From Legionella sp. (lineage in GTDB: Bacteria > Pseudomonadota > Gammaproteobacteria > Legionellales > Legionellaceae): 42,599 nt of DNA. A program made the translations under genes and the position numbers. The first letter of the stretch is position 1; every line of letters starts with the position of its first letter. The stretch covers positions 1 to 42,599 of the forward strand of contig JAACPN010000010.1 in assembly GCA_009995425.1 (NCBI GenBank), in the 5' to 3' direction. Under the pieces are notes generated by a model that saw only the letters and a program-made list of their open reading frames with translations, made no database searches and had not been told where the DNA came from. Below, piece by piece: positions 18,427 through 27,809 of the stretch.

Positions 18427-19508
18427 GCCAACAGGTACTTGTTTTTACAGGTGGTGGCACGGCCGGACATGTGACACCCAACCTTGCTTTAATTCATGAG
18501 CTTGCTTCTGAATATGATATTCACTACGTGGGTTCAAATACAGGTGTTGAGCGTAAGCTGGTTGAGGCCGAGGGTATTAGGTACCACGCTGTGCAATCAG
18601 GCAAACTAAGACGTCATTTTAGTCTAAAAACCGCGTTAACACCGTTTAAATTACTTCTGGGTATTTTTCAATCCTATAGGCTTTTGCGTCAATTAAAACC
18701 CAAGCTTGTTTTTTCAAAAGGGGGCTTTGTTGCTTTACCGGTTGTTATCGGCGCTTGGTTAAATCGCATCCCTGTGATTGCGCATGAATCTGATTTGAGT
18801 CCAGGCCTTGCAAATAAGCTGAGCTTTCCGTTTGTAACTACCGTGTGCGTTACGTTTGATGCCGGTAAAAATTATTTTAAAGATTTAACTAAAGTTCGTG
18901 TTACAGGCACACCGATTCGACCCGAGCTGCTGCAAGGCAGTCGTGAGGCCGGTTTAGCGCTGTGCGGTTTTCCTGATACTAACAAGCCCTGTGTTCTTAT
19001 TATTGGTGGCAGTCAAGGTGCACAAGTCTTAAATACAAGCATTCGAAAATTACTCGATGAGGTGTGTACGTGTTTTAATATTGTACATTTATGTGGTGCG
19101 GGCAAGCTTGATGTTAGCTTGAACAGACGCGAAGGTTATTTTCAGCTGGAATATGCTCATCAAGAGCTTCCTGATTTGTTTGCTGCCAGTGATATTATTT
19201 TATCGCGCTCTGGTGCTAATGCATTATATGAAATTTTAGCCTTAGAAAAACCCCATGTGCTTGTGCCGCTTTCTCGGCGCTATAGCCGTGGCGATCAAAT
19301 TGATAATGCACGCTATTTTGAAAAAAAAGGTGTGAGTGTGGTATTAGACGAAGAAACCATGACATCCAGCGATGTGCGTGATGCACTGGATGATGTCTAT
19401 GCTCGTAGAGATTTCATTATCGCTAAGATTAAAACACTGGGTATTACCTCAGCGACGGAAGCCTTGGTTGATTTGATTCGAGTTACATCAGGCTCAACCT
19501 GCTTATAA
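18423..19508 (+). CDS. murG: MurG-type UDP-GlcNAc:lipid I N-acetylglucosaminyltransferase
   Basis: This 361-aa GT28 glycosyltransferase would add GlcNAc to lipid I to form lipid II on the inner face of the membrane. The N-terminal loop is FTGGGTAGHVTPNLALI. SGKLRRHFSLKT and SKGGFVALP follow, and then HESDLSPGLANK where the E. coli enzyme has HEQN. The UDP-binding lobe has GTPIRPEL, IIGGSQGAQVLN and ASDIILSRSGANALYEI. This wording is that of the short MurG form common in Firmicutes rather than the E. coli form. It is separate from any dcw cluster and is the last gene of the ppsA operon. It may be the only MurG or a second copy; the window cannot tell. Confidence 0.9.
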   Translation: MSQQVLVFTGGGTAGHVTPNLALIHELASEYDIHYVGSNTGVERKLVEAEGIRYHAVQSGKLRRHFSLKTALTPFKLLLGIFQSYRLLRQLKPKLVFSKGGFVALPVVIGAWLNRIPVIAHESDLSPGLANKLSFPFVTTVCVTFDAGKNYFKDLTKVRVTGTPIRPELLQGSREAGLALCGFPDTNKPCVLIIGGSQGAQVLNTSIRKLLDEVCTCFNIVHLCGAGKLDVSLNRREGYFQLEYAHQELPDLFAASDIILSRSGANALYEILALEKPHVLVPLSRRYSRGDQIDNARYFEKKGVSVVLDEETMTSSDVRDALDDVYARRDFIIAKIKTLGITSATEALVDLIRVTSGSTCL

Positions 19509-19514
19509 CGATGC

Positions 19515-20414
19515 TTAAAGTTTGAAGGTTTGTTCGTGCTCTTCAAATCGTACGGTGCTCGGATGCTCAAGTAAAATACTGGCAGCAATCATAACTTGGT
19601 TATTGCCTATATAGCAAAAATCAACCAACTCACCGACTTCGAGCACACCATCTTCTGTCATGATACGCAGGCCTGGCTTTAAGATTTCTGCCGTCTCAAG
19701 TATAAATATTTTTATGGCGTGTTTTATTTTTGAACGATAATGTGTTCGAGCAATGATCTCTTGGCCTTTGTAACAGCCTTTATCAAAGCTTAAATGTCCG
19801 GTATTGTGTAATCCAAGTCGGTGCGGTAAAAACAAACCACGTGACCCAGGATAAATTTGAATTTCGCCGCATTGCAAACGCAACGCATGCCACGCCTCTG
19901 CATTTTGAAGTAAGTTTTGTTGTTTAAACGGCGTTTTCATAGCCTCAAGTAGGCTTGTGTCAACAAGCAGCATATAAAAATTATCACCGAGATGGTAGGC
20001 GCATGCTTTTTCGTGTGTAAGTACCCCGTTTTTTTCAGAAGGCCAAACGCCCTCAAGCGGCAGTACTTGTATGGCATCGTGTAGATAAAATCCAAGTGTA
20101 TGATATTGTGTCACAGGCTCAAGGGTAACACGCGAGAGCATCGCTGTTGCGGCAAGAGACTTTTGTGTTTGTTCAAGTAAGTTTTGGGGTAAGATAAGTT
20201 TTAACCCATGCCAAGATAAAACATCAGGTAGGGCGAGTACACGGCCTTTTAAATTACATAAAGCACCTTGTCGCATGGTGTTTGCATTGACTTGGTTCAC
20301 ATCACAACTGATTTGACCTTGTAAAAATTCAGAAGCTTGCTCACCTAAAAGATTAAGTACGCTTAAGTTCGGTAAATTAAAAAGGGTGTTTTGAGTGGGA
20401 CGTAGGTGATTCAT
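19515..20414 (-). CDS. ygfZ: YgfZ/GcvT-family folate-binding protein
   Basis: The 299-aa protein has the GcvT-like fold of YgfZ, a folate-dependent factor for iron-sulfur enzyme maintenance and tRNA modification. The diagnostic motif KGCYKGQEIIARTHYR is present with its cysteine. The N-terminus QNTLFNLPNLSVLNLLGEQASEFLQGQ also fits. The gene faces murG with only 6 bp between stop codons and lies 93 bp downstream of the BI-1 family gene, behind a terminator. A degenerate second copy of this gene is at 31324-31525. Confidence 0.92.
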   Translation of the reverse strand: MNHLRPTQNTLFNLPNLSVLNLLGEQASEFLQGQISCDVNQVNANTMRQGALCNLKGRVLALPDVLSWHGLKLILPQNLLEQTQKSLAATAMLSRVTLEPVTQYHTLGFYLHDAIQVLPLEGVWPSEKNGVLTHEKACAYHLGDNFYMLLVDTSLLEAMKTPFKQQNLLQNAEAWHALRLQCGEIQIYPGSRGLFLPHRLGLHNTGHLSFDKGCYKGQEIIARTHYRSKIKHAIKIFILETAEILKPGLRIMTEDGVLEVGELVDFCYIGNNQVMIAASILLEHPSTVRFEEHEQTFKL

Positions 20415-20460
20415 AAATATTGTTGCTCATCAATAAAATATTAAGATTTTAATATAAAAA

Positions 20461-20488
20461 ATCCCGGATTATAAACCGGGATTTTTTT
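20461..20488 (-). terminator. Rho-independent terminator after the BI-1 family gene
   Basis: ATCCCGG (20461-20467) and CCGGGAT (20476-20482) form a GC-rich stem with an 8-nt loop. On the minus strand it is followed by TTTTTATATT, so it ends the transcript of the gene at 20508-21182. A T-run also follows on the plus strand, so it could work in both directions. Confidence 0.85.
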
Positions 20489-20507
20489 ACGAAAGATTTA
20501 GTTTAAA

Positions 20508-21182
20508 TCAGTCACGACCAGAGAATGCGCCCAAAAGGTTCAGCAGACTCAAGAACAAGTTATAGAGCGAAACAAACAATGAGACGGTCGCGATGATGTA
20601 ATTTCTTTCGCCGCCATGAATAATCTGGCTGGTTTGAAACAGGATTAAACCTGAAGAGATTAAAACAAAGGCTGCGGACACCATCAGTTGCACAGCAGGA
20701 ATGTTAAACAAAAATCCTGCAATCATACCTAAAAATGCAACCATCATCGCAACAAACAAGAAGCCACTTAAGTAACTAAAGTCTTTACGTGTGGTGAGTG
20801 CGTAGCCAGAAAGACCTAAGAAAATTAAGCCTGTTCCACCCAGCGCAGTACCAATCAACTGGGGTCCATTTGAAAAAGCACTGATGTAAGCATTTAAAAT
20901 AGGCCCAATCGAATAACCCATAAAGCCCGTGAAGGCAAATACACTTAAGAGGCCAAGAGGACTGTTTTTAAGTGTATGGGTTAAAAATATTAAACCGTAA
21001 GCGCCAACAATAAATAAAAGCGGATGAACAGGACCTGCATGTGTCGCAAAGGATAAATAGGCCGTAAAAGCACTAAACATAAAGCACATACTAAGCAGCA
21101 AGTATGTATTTTTAAGTACTTTGTTGGTTGCTAAAATCGACTCGGTTGAGTGATTCAAGCTCGAAGTTTTTAATTTGTTCAT
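20508..21182 (-). CDS. Bax inhibitor-1 (BI-1/YccA) family membrane protein
   Basis: The 224-aa protein has seven hydrophobic segments and the BI-1/YccA family pattern: KNTYLLLSMCFMFSA at the first segment, GPILNAYI, TALGGTGLIFLGLSGYAL, and near the end ETSQII-like FQTSQIIHGGERNYI followed by LYNLFLSLLNLLGAFSGRD. Bacterial relatives act as pH-gated calcium leak channels or modulators of FtsH. ATG 21182 was chosen because GGAG lies 9 bases upstream; the frame extends five codons further. It has its own promoter (TTGAAA-17-TATCTT) and a strong terminator, so it is monocistronic. Confidence 0.92.
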   Translation of the reverse strand: MNKLKTSSLNHSTESILATNKVLKNTYLLLSMCFMFSAFTAYLSFATHAGPVHPLLFIVGAYGLIFLTHTLKNSPLGLLSVFAFTGFMGYSIGPILNAYISAFSNGPQLIGTALGGTGLIFLGLSGYALTTRKDFSYLSGFLFVAMMVAFLGMIAGFLFNIPAVQLMVSAAFVLISSGLILFQTSQIIHGGERNYIIATVSLFVSLYNLFLSLLNLLGAFSGRD

Positions 21183-21225
21183 AACAAGATACTCCAATAA
21201 TTGTATGATAACGCCTCAGTCTATT

Positions 21226-21254
21226 AAGATATAGGCGATGAGCCGGTTTTTCAA
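21226..21254 (-). promoter_or_regulatory. Sigma-70 promoter of the BI-1 family gene
   Basis: On the minus strand, TTGAAA (21249-21254) and TATCTT (21226-21231) are separated by exactly 17 bp, 44 bp ahead of the ATG at 21182. Confidence 0.6.
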
Positions 21255-21318
21255 GTGATAATATTCTATTATACCGACAAATTATGATACCATGATTTAA
21301 TCAAAAAAAGGAGTCTTC

Positions 21319-22122
21319 ATGCCTGGTGTCGCGGTAGCTCAACTGCTTTCTTCAGAAAATCGAGATGAAAATTTAAGAGCATTGGATGCGTTATTTTCAG
21401 AAGCTTCCCAAAAGGGCGCTGAGCTTTTGGTTTTACCTGAAAATTTTGCATTCATGGGGCGAAATGAGCTTGATAAGCTTACTGTCGCTGAAGCCGAAGG
21501 TACGGGCCTTATCCAGCAAACGCTAAGCAACTTATCGCGCATCTATAACATCTGGGTCGTTGCGGGCACAGTGCCGCTTAAAGCTCCAGATGGTCGCGTC
21601 TGGGCGAGCTCCCTTGTATTTGATGCGAACGGCCGCCAAGTTGCACGCTATGATAAAATGCATTTGTTTGATGTTCATGTATCAGATAGCGAAGTTTATG
21701 AAGAATCAAAAACATGTGTACCAGGAAAAACGCCCGTTGTGATTGATACGCCCATCGGTCGCCTCGGATTAAGCGTGTGCTATGACGTACGGTTTCCAGA
21801 ATTATATCGTGAGCTTGTGAATCAAGGCGCAGAAGTTTTTACGATGGTTGCTGCATTTACGGCGATAACAGGAGCAGCCCATTGGCATACATTATTGCGA
21901 GCACGTGCCATTGAAAATATGAGCTATATCTTGGCTTCAAATCAAGGTGGTCTGCACGCCAATGGGCGTGAAACCTACGGACATAGTTTAATTGTGGATC
22001 CGTGGGGTAAAATATTATCTGAAAAACAGCAAGGCTCAGGGCTTATTTTTGCTGAGATTGACTTAAACTACTTACATGAACGACGCGCGGCTTTTCCGTG
22101 CCTTGATCACCGAATACTCTAG
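21319..22122 (+). CDS. Nit-type carbon-nitrogen hydrolase (deaminated-glutathione amidase family)
   Basis: The 267-aa nitrilase-superfamily protein keeps the catalytic triad: E41 in [10 protein letters not shown]113 in [10 protein letters not shown] and C154 in [13 protein letters not shown]. The close match to Nit1-type proteins ([44 protein letters not shown]) suggests removal of deaminated glutathione, a metabolite-repair role in the cytosol. A strong AAAGGAG ribosome binding site precedes the ATG. It lies 11 bp before tldD and is probably cotranscribed with it. The exact substrate is inferred from family. Confidence 0.92.
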   Translation: MPGVAVAQLLSSENRDENLRALDALFSEASQKGAELLVLPENFAFMGRNELDKLTVAEAEGTGLIQQTLSNLSRIYNIWVVAGTVPLKAPDGRVWASSLVFDANGRQVARYDKMHLFDVHVSDSEVYEESKTCVPGKTPVVIDTPIGRLGLSVCYDVRFPELYRELVNQGAEVFTMVAAFTAITGAAHWHTLLRARAIENMSYILASNQGGLHANGRETYGHSLIVDPWGKILSEKQQGSGLIFAEIDLNYLHERRAAFPCLDHRIL

Positions 22123-22133
22123 AGGAGCTTGAT

Positions 22134-23576
22134 ATGACGGGTGCATTAGACATTGCCAAAGAAGTATTACTTAAACCCGCATCGCTGGATGAGTCGAGTC
22201 TTGAGCGTTTGATTCATACGTTTTTGAATAAAAAAATTGATGATGCCGATTTATATTTTCAGAGCATTCATTATGAATCATGGTATCTAGAAGATTCAGA
22301 AGTGAAAAGCGGTTCCTATGCCATCGATCGAGGTGTCGGTATTCGTGCGGTGAGTGAGGAAAAAACAGGTTATGCTTATTGTGATGATATTGATTTGCCA
22401 GGGATGGAGCGGGCTGCACATGCTGCGCGTTCGATTGCGTTAGCTGGAAGCTCGCCTACACAAGCGCTTAAAATATCAAGCGCGTCTATAGCACGTTATG
22501 CCGGTTTAAATCCAATTGAAGGCATGACCAAGCACGAAAAAATTGAGTTATTGCAAACCATTGATAAGGCCGCCAGAGTTGAAGATCCTCGTGTTATCCA
22601 GGTGAACGCCTCGCTTACGGGTGTGTATGAAGTGGTGTTGGTTGCCGGAATCCACGGACAATACGTCGCTGATGTTCGCCCGATGGTGAGTGTGCATGTT
22701 ACGGTGATTGTTGAAGAAAATGGACGGCGTGAGTCAGCTCGAAGTGGCGGTGGCGGGCGTTTAGGCTACGCTTTTTTTCTAGATCAATCACGTGCAGTGC
22801 ACTATGCACAAGAGGCCGTGCGCGAAGCGCTGGTTAATTTACATGCGGATGCGGCGCCCGCTGGGACCATGCCCGTGATACTCGGGCCAGGCTGGCCGGG
22901 TGTTTTATTGCATGAAGCCGTAGGTCATGGTCTTGAAGGTGATTTTAATCGAAAAGGTTTATCGGCCTTTTCAGGACGAATCGGTGAGCAGGTGGCGGCC
23001 CGTGGCGTCACGGTGGTCGATGACGGCACGCTGGCTAATCGACGTGGCTCTCTTTCGATGGATGATGAAGGTACGCCGACACAATGCACCACTCTTATTC
23101 AAGATGGCGTGCTTGTGAATTATATGCAAGACAGGCTTAATGCACGCTTAATGGGCATGAACCCCACAGGGAATTGCCGACGTGAATCCTATTCACATGT
23201 GCCTATGCCAAGAATGACCAATACTTACATGCTTGCCGGTAATTATCATCCCGATGAGATTATTCGATCGGTTGATCGTGGGTTATACGCCGTTAATTTT
23301 TCAGGTGGCCAGGTTGATATTACTTCAGGCCAGTTTGTATTCTCAGCAAGTGAAGCTTACCTCATTGAAAACGGTCGTGTGACGCGTCCTGTGAAAGGTG
23401 CTACGTTGATTGGCAATGGCCCGGATGTCATGAAAAGAATCAGTATGATAGGTAATGATTTAGCACTTGATCCAGGTATTGGTGTGTGTGGTAAAGACGG
23501 CCAATCGGTTCCTGTTGGGGTGGGTCAGCCTACGTTAAAAATTGATAGTCTGACCGTGGGTGGAACACAGGCTTAA
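22134..23576 (+). CDS. tldD: TldD, metalloprotease subunit
   Basis: The 480-aa protein matches TldD, which with TldE/PmbA forms a zinc protease that degrades unfolded peptides and in relatives processes modified peptides and CcdA antitoxin. The metal motif [11 protein letters not shown] (H260-H265) is intact, and [25 protein letters not shown] and [10 protein letters not shown] mark the C-terminal half. Length is normal. GAGGAG provides the ribosome binding site. It ends 5 bp from the convergent ETF-QO gene. No tldE is seen in the window. Confidence 0.96.
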   Translation: MTGALDIAKEVLLKPASLDESSLERLIHTFLNKKIDDADLYFQSIHYESWYLEDSEVKSGSYAIDRGVGIRAVSEEKTGYAYCDDIDLPGMERAAHAARSIALAGSSPTQALKISSASIARYAGLNPIEGMTKHEKIELLQTIDKAARVEDPRVIQVNASLTGVYEVVLVAGIHGQYVADVRPMVSVHVTVIVEENGRRESARSGGGGRLGYAFFLDQSRAVHYAQEAVREALVNLHADAAPAGTMPVILGPGWPGVLLHEAVGHGLEGDFNRKGLSAFSGRIGEQVAARGVTVVDDGTLANRRGSLSMDDEGTPTQCTTLIQDGVLVNYMQDRLNARLMGMNPTGNCRRESYSHVPMPRMTNTYMLAGNYHPDEIIRSVDRGLYAVNFSGGQVDITSGQFVFSASEAYLIENGRVTRPVKGATLIGNGPDVMKRISMIGNDLALDPGIGVCGKDGQSVPVGVGQPTLKIDSLTVGGTQA

Positions 23577-23581
23577 AAGCG

Positions 23582-25204
23582 CTACATACCGACATAATTA
23601 GGACCGCCACCGCCTTCGGGCGCGGTCCAAACAATATTTTGTTTGGGGTCTTTGATGTCGCAGGTTTTGCAGTGAATGCAATTTGCGGCATTAATTTTTA
23701 ATCTTGGTGTATTGTTTTCTTGAATGATCTCATACACAGCAGCTGGGCAATAACGGCTCTCTGGCGAAGCATAGTCTGTATAATTGATGGTTATGGCAAG
23801 TTCAGGATTTTTTAGTTTTAAATGCGCCGGTTGATTTTCTTCATGATGTGTATTGGTTAAATACACCGATGAGAGTCTATCAAACGTAAGTTTACCATCA
23901 GGTTTTGGGTAATTTATTTTTGGCGCTTGGCTGGCTTTCATCAGTGTTGAATGATCGGCGTGATGCTTGAGGGTCCAGGGCGCATGTCCTCGCGTGATAT
24001 ACGTTTCAAAAGCTGCGTTAGCCAGTCCTGCAAACAATCCATGCTTAAATCCTGGTCGAATGTTTCGAGCGGCATACAGTTCTTGAGCAAGCCAAGATTG
24101 TTTAAATTGCTCGGGGTAGCTCGTAATCTCAAGATCATGCGAGGTTTTATCTTGGAGTAATTTAACGCACGCATCCGCGGCTAATATACCTGATTGGATG
24201 GCCGCATGAATGCCTTTGATTTTAGGTACGTTTAAAAAACCTGCTGCATCCCCAATGAGCGCACCACCAGGAAACGTGAGTTTAGGTATACTTTGCCAAC
24301 CGCCTTCGTTTAAGGCGCGCGCACCGTAAGATAATCGTTCACCACCTTCAAGTAAAACACGAATATACGGATGTGTTTTAAAACGCTGCATTTCTTCAAA
24401 CGGACTGAGCCATGGGTTTTGATAATCCAGGCCGACCACAAACCCTAGGGCAACTTGATGGTCTTTCATATGATAAATAAACGAACCACCGTAGGTTTGA
24501 TTATCTAGGGGCCAACCGACGGTATGAACCACTTCACCCAGGCGATGTTGTTCGGGTGAAATACGCCATATTTCTTTGATGCCTAATCCATAGGTTTGAG
24601 GTTGTACGTCTTGTCGCAAGTTAAAGTGCGCCATAAGTTTTTGACTTAATTCGCCACGACAGCCTTCAGCAAATAAGGTTTGTTTTGCGTACAAATGCAT
24701 GCCGGGTTGGTAGTTGGATGTTTTTTTCCCTGATTTATCTATCCCGACAGGACCTGTTGATACGCCTGTAATTTCACCTTGTTTACCAAAAAGTAGTTCA
24801 GTTGCAGCAAATCCTGCGTATATTTCACATCCTACGGCTTCGGCTTGCTGAGCTAAAAATAACCCTAATTCACCGAGGCTGATGATAAAATTATGGGTAT
24901 TGCGCATTTGGGGCGGGGTGGGCAAACGATAGGCACGTTTTGAATTTAAATAATAAAATTTGTCGTGGGTGACCAGTGTTTGCAAAGGCGCGTCTTGCCA
25001 GGTGTTTGGGAGTAATGTTTTTAAGCTTTTTGGATCGAGCACAGCACCGGATAATAAGTGTGCACCCACATGTGCGCCTTTTTCTAGAATACATACACTC
25101 AAATCGGTGTGCTGTTTGAGGCGAATTGCGGCGGCAAGTCCTGCAGGACCGGCACCGACGATAAGAACATCGTAGGTCATTGAATTTTGTTCATCTTGCA
25201 CCAT
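23582..25204 (-). CDS. Electron transfer flavoprotein-ubiquinone oxidoreductase
   Basis: The 540-aa protein matches ETF-QO, which passes electrons from ETF (fatty-acid and amino-acid dehydrogenases) to ubiquinone at the inner membrane. The N-terminal FAD motif is VLIVGAGPAGLAAAIRL and the family stretch GAHLLSGAVLDP follows. The C-terminal [4Fe-4S] site has CPAAVYE and CIHCKTCDIKDP, ending with the typical EGGGGPNYVGM. The ATG at 25204 has GGA 9 bases upstream. It diverges from the 809-aa repeat-protein gene across a 90-bp gap. No etfAB genes are in the window. Confidence 0.96.
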   Translation of the reverse strand: MVQDEQNSMTYDVLIVGAGPAGLAAAIRLKQHTDLSVCILEKGAHVGAHLLSGAVLDPKSLKTLLPNTWQDAPLQTLVTHDKFYYLNSKRAYRLPTPPQMRNTHNFIISLGELGLFLAQQAEAVGCEIYAGFAATELLFGKQGEITGVSTGPVGIDKSGKKTSNYQPGMHLYAKQTLFAEGCRGELSQKLMAHFNLRQDVQPQTYGLGIKEIWRISPEQHRLGEVVHTVGWPLDNQTYGGSFIYHMKDHQVALGFVVGLDYQNPWLSPFEEMQRFKTHPYIRVLLEGGERLSYGARALNEGGWQSIPKLTFPGGALIGDAAGFLNVPKIKGIHAAIQSGILAADACVKLLQDKTSHDLEITSYPEQFKQSWLAQELYAARNIRPGFKHGLFAGLANAAFETYITRGHAPWTLKHHADHSTLMKASQAPKINYPKPDGKLTFDRLSSVYLTNTHHEENQPAHLKLKNPELAITINYTDYASPESRYCPAAVYEIIQENNTPRLKINAANCIHCKTCDIKDPKQNIVWTAPEGGGGPNYVGM

Positions 25205-25245
25205 GATTTAAGTCCTTGTTTATTTATATAGCGATCATATTTTTT

Positions 25246-25274
25246 TTGACTAGACTATAATCATCTATTATACA
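25246..25274 (+). promoter_or_regulatory. Sigma-70 promoter of the 809-aa repeat-protein gene
   Basis: TTGACT (25246-25251) and TATACA (25269-25274) lie 17 bp apart, 20 bp ahead of the ATG at 25295, so the transcript would have a very short leader of about 14 bases. Confidence 0.6.
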
Positions 25275-25294
25275 TAGATGACGGTAAAATTATC

Positions 25295-27724
25295 ATGATT
25301 GAAATTAATAAAACGTCGGTATTTAGCTTGCCCGCCGAGACACAAGAACGCTCAGGAGCTAAAATTACCGAAGTTGAGTTAAACGCTTTAACGACAATGT
25401 TAAGTGAGTTAATGGATGAATCCGTGCGAGAAAATTTTAATCATCGCATGGAGAATCATGTGGGTAGCCGTTCTACGTACGCTTTTAAAAACGCTGTACT
25501 TGAAGGGCTCAAAATCATTCATGATAAGATTGAAAATCCTAACACCAGTGAGTCGGAAAAAAAGATCATTGCATTAAAATTACAAGAGCGCGCTGAGGAA
25601 TGCACCCCTGGATTTCATAATGCCGTCAATACGGTTGTTGATAGCTTTTATGCTGCCAAAAATATCAATGATTTGCTGTACCGTGCGCGCCAAGATATTG
25701 TGGCACGTGTCGCCATTCAATTATCCGATGATGTTCATGTCAACAATCGCTGTTTTGTTCTGGCCGAAAAGTTAGGGTATGGGGTTTTTGCATTAAACCG
25801 AGATGACCAATATTTAAATCATTTAATTGATAGCGTACCTAATCAACGCATTGAAAAGGCATTAGAAGCTGGATTTGATAAATTTTTACACGTTTTTCCT
25901 ATGCTTCAAGGCTTAGAAGACCAATTAAGAGGGCAGTTGGATAGCTCAGGGTATGAAGGTCTCAAAGATACGGCTTATGCGACACATGAACAGATTAAAA
26001 TAGAATCCTCACTCAAACAATTGTTCAGCGATGATTCTGTTGTGGTTGAATTACAAGCCGCGCAAGATGCGCTGAGTGAAGAAAATAAAGCAAAAGAGGC
26101 TTTGAGCCATGAGATAACAGACGCCTTAAAAGCGATTGGGCTATCAGAACGACAGATTAATGTTTTTCTTAATCCATCCAATATGCCGGCCATGCTTAAA
26201 CAACAGTTACAGACAAGAATGGATGCGTTTTCTGATCTTGAAAAAGCGTCGCTTGAACACATTAAATTACAATATACAGAAGGAATGGCTGCTTTTGGTC
26301 AGCATACTCGCACAAGAATCACCGAAGCAAACGATGCGTTTAAACGAAAATTTTTTGTCGGAAATGAAGAGGGCATGACCGATATTAATTGGCCTAATCT
26401 AAGAGAAATGCTATGGCAAGGTGTAAAAAAACAGCAATATTTTGAGTTTACAAACGGTGAAGATGTTCAATTAGATATTCTCATGAATCATGAAAATTCG
26501 AGGGATACCAACATGGATTGGACGCTCATGATTCATTCGCTGGATGATTTTATTCAGGCGATACAATATATTGCGTCTGAACAAGGTATCGTACTTATTC
26601 ATGCCATGAAAGACAAGCTACCCGATATCATCGGTGATACCTTTGAATTTTCAAAAATACTTATTAGCTCCCTCAATGAAGTACAACGCACAGCGATGGT
26701 TGAGGCCATAAAAAATAAGCTGCTGAAGATTATCTTCAGCAGCGAGAATTTTTCAAATGTACTGCAGTTTCTCAATGAAGTACAGCGCACAGTTGTTTAT
26801 GAGGCTATGAAAGACAAATTGCCCGAGATGATCGGTCGTGGCGATGACTTTTCAAATGTACTGAGATTCCTCAATGAAGTACAGCGCACGGCCGTCTATG
26901 AAACTACGAAAAGTAAGTTACCGGATATAATCAACGAGCATGATGAATTTCCATGGATACTTGAAAGCCTCACGCCCGAGCAGCGCATAGCTTTGATTGA
27001 TGCTATGAAAAATAAATTATCGGATATTATCTACAGCTGCGATAACTTTTCAAGGACCATGAAGTACCTTGTGTCCGAACAGCGTATGACCGTGATTGAG
27101 GTCATGAAAAAAAAGTTACCGGATATGATTAAAACGCGTGAAGAGTTTATGGTCGCTACAGAATATTTATCATATGATGAAAAAATGCAGTGTGCATATG
27201 TCCATGGAAACATAGATTTTTTTCGTGGCGAGGTTGAAGTAAATATTGCGTCATCAATAAATATATTATCAGCGATATTATCTAAAGCGTGCAAAGATGG
27301 TAGAGTCGAGATAGTCCATTGTATTTTGGATAGATTAGTCTTTGATACAATAACAAATTTAAATTTAAGGGAAGAACTTGAAAAGCTTGGTTTAGAAAAC
27401 AATATTATTGATCTTGGGCTTGAACAGATCCATAATGATACGTTATTATTAATATCTTCAAGACCTGAGGAATTTTTTAGTTTAAATGCTCAAAATCAAC
27501 TTAGAGAACTGATCTTAAACCAATTAAAACAACACGTGTATGATACAACATCAACGCTAGGTTCAAAGATTCAGCATCATAAAAATCCCATGCTTGATAA
27601 ACTATTCGGTATAACGCCTAAACAATTTTTAGATTTTAAGAAATTATTTCAAGCACTTAATAATAAACAATCACTTGAACAATCGGAAGAACAACAAGCT
27701 AGTAAAGGCCGTGCGACACCTTAA
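25295..27724 (+). CDS. 809-aa protein with 33-residue helical repeats, candidate effector
   Basis: I recognise no named family. The protein has no signal peptide or clear membrane span. Residues 1-415 are mostly helical and hydrophilic. From about 417 to 615 there are six units of 33-34 residues with the pattern DxFSxVLxxLNEVQRTAVxEAMKxKLPDII, plus a partial seventh. This is an alpha-solenoid-like array that could bind another protein. The C-terminus is polar and acidic (SLEQSEEQQASKG), like type IV effector tails. The gene has its own promoter, stands between conserved housekeeping genes, and its stop codon lies exactly in a relic of the mfd 3' end. A secreted host-interaction role is inference from layout and context. 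Confidence 0.7.
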   Translation: MIEINKTSVFSLPAETQERSGAKITEVELNALTTMLSELMDESVRENFNHRMENHVGSRSTYAFKNAVLEGLKIIHDKIENPNTSESEKKIIALKLQERAEECTPGFHNAVNTVVDSFYAAKNINDLLYRARQDIVARVAIQLSDDVHVNNRCFVLAEKLGYGVFALNRDDQYLNHLIDSVPNQRIEKALEAGFDKFLHVFPMLQGLEDQLRGQLDSSGYEGLKDTAYATHEQIKIESSLKQLFSDDSVVVELQAAQDALSEENKAKEALSHEITDALKAIGLSERQINVFLNPSNMPAMLKQQLQTRMDAFSDLEKASLEHIKLQYTEGMAAFGQHTRTRITEANDAFKRKFFVGNEEGMTDINWPNLREMLWQGVKKQQYFEFTNGEDVQLDILMNHENSRDTNMDWTLMIHSLDDFIQAIQYIASEQGIVLIHAMKDKLPDIIGDTFEFSKILISSLNEVQRTAMVEAIKNKLLKIIFSSENFSNVLQFLNEVQRTVVYEAMKDKLPEMIGRGDDFSNVLRFLNEVQRTAVYETTKSKLPDIINEHDEFPWILESLTPEQRIALIDAMKNKLSDIIYSCDNFSRTMKYLVSEQRMTVIEVMKKKLPDMIKTREEFMVATEYLSYDEKMQCAYVHGNIDFFRGEVEVNIASSINILSAILSKACKDGRVEIVHCILDRLVFDTITNLNLREELEKLGLENNIIDLGLEQIHNDTLLLISSRPEEFFSLNAQNQLRELILNQLKQHVYDTTSTLGSKIQHHKNPMLDKLFGITPKQFLDFKKLFQALNNKQSLEQSEEQQASKGRATP
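26543..27139 (+). repeat. Six 33-34-codon repeats within the 809-aa gene
   Basis: Tandem units of about 99 bp encode DDF..., FEFSKIL..., ENFSNVL..., DDFSNVL..., DEFPWIL... and DNFSRTM...; a decayed seventh unit (EEFMVATEYL) continues to about 27199. Units three and four are closest, sharing TTTTCAAATGTACTG and CTCAATGAAGTACAGCGCAC almost unchanged, which points to a recent internal duplication. Confidence 0.9.
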
Positions 27725-27757
27725 AAAAGTCCTAATAAAAGTGCTTTAATTTTATCA
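27721..27757 (-). pseudogene. Relic of the mfd 3' end
   Basis: Read on the minus strand, this encodes DKIKALLLGLF followed by a stop, matching the end of the intact Mfd (DEIKALLLRLF, stop) at 31548-31584. About 31 of 37 bases agree and the differences are all transitions. The match may extend weakly to about 27796. The relic overlaps the stop codon of the 809-aa gene. It is in direct orientation relative to the intact mfd end and marks one edge of a 3.8-kb segment. Confidence 0.75.
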
Positions 27758-27809
27758 AAAAGTTAGCGAAAAACTATGTGTTTTGTTAAAGCATTTTATA
27801 CAAACGTTG

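Noticed and set aside
26543-27139. CRISPR-like array
   Set aside because: The regular spacing is a coding repeat of 33 codons within an open gene, not identical short repeats with unique spacers.
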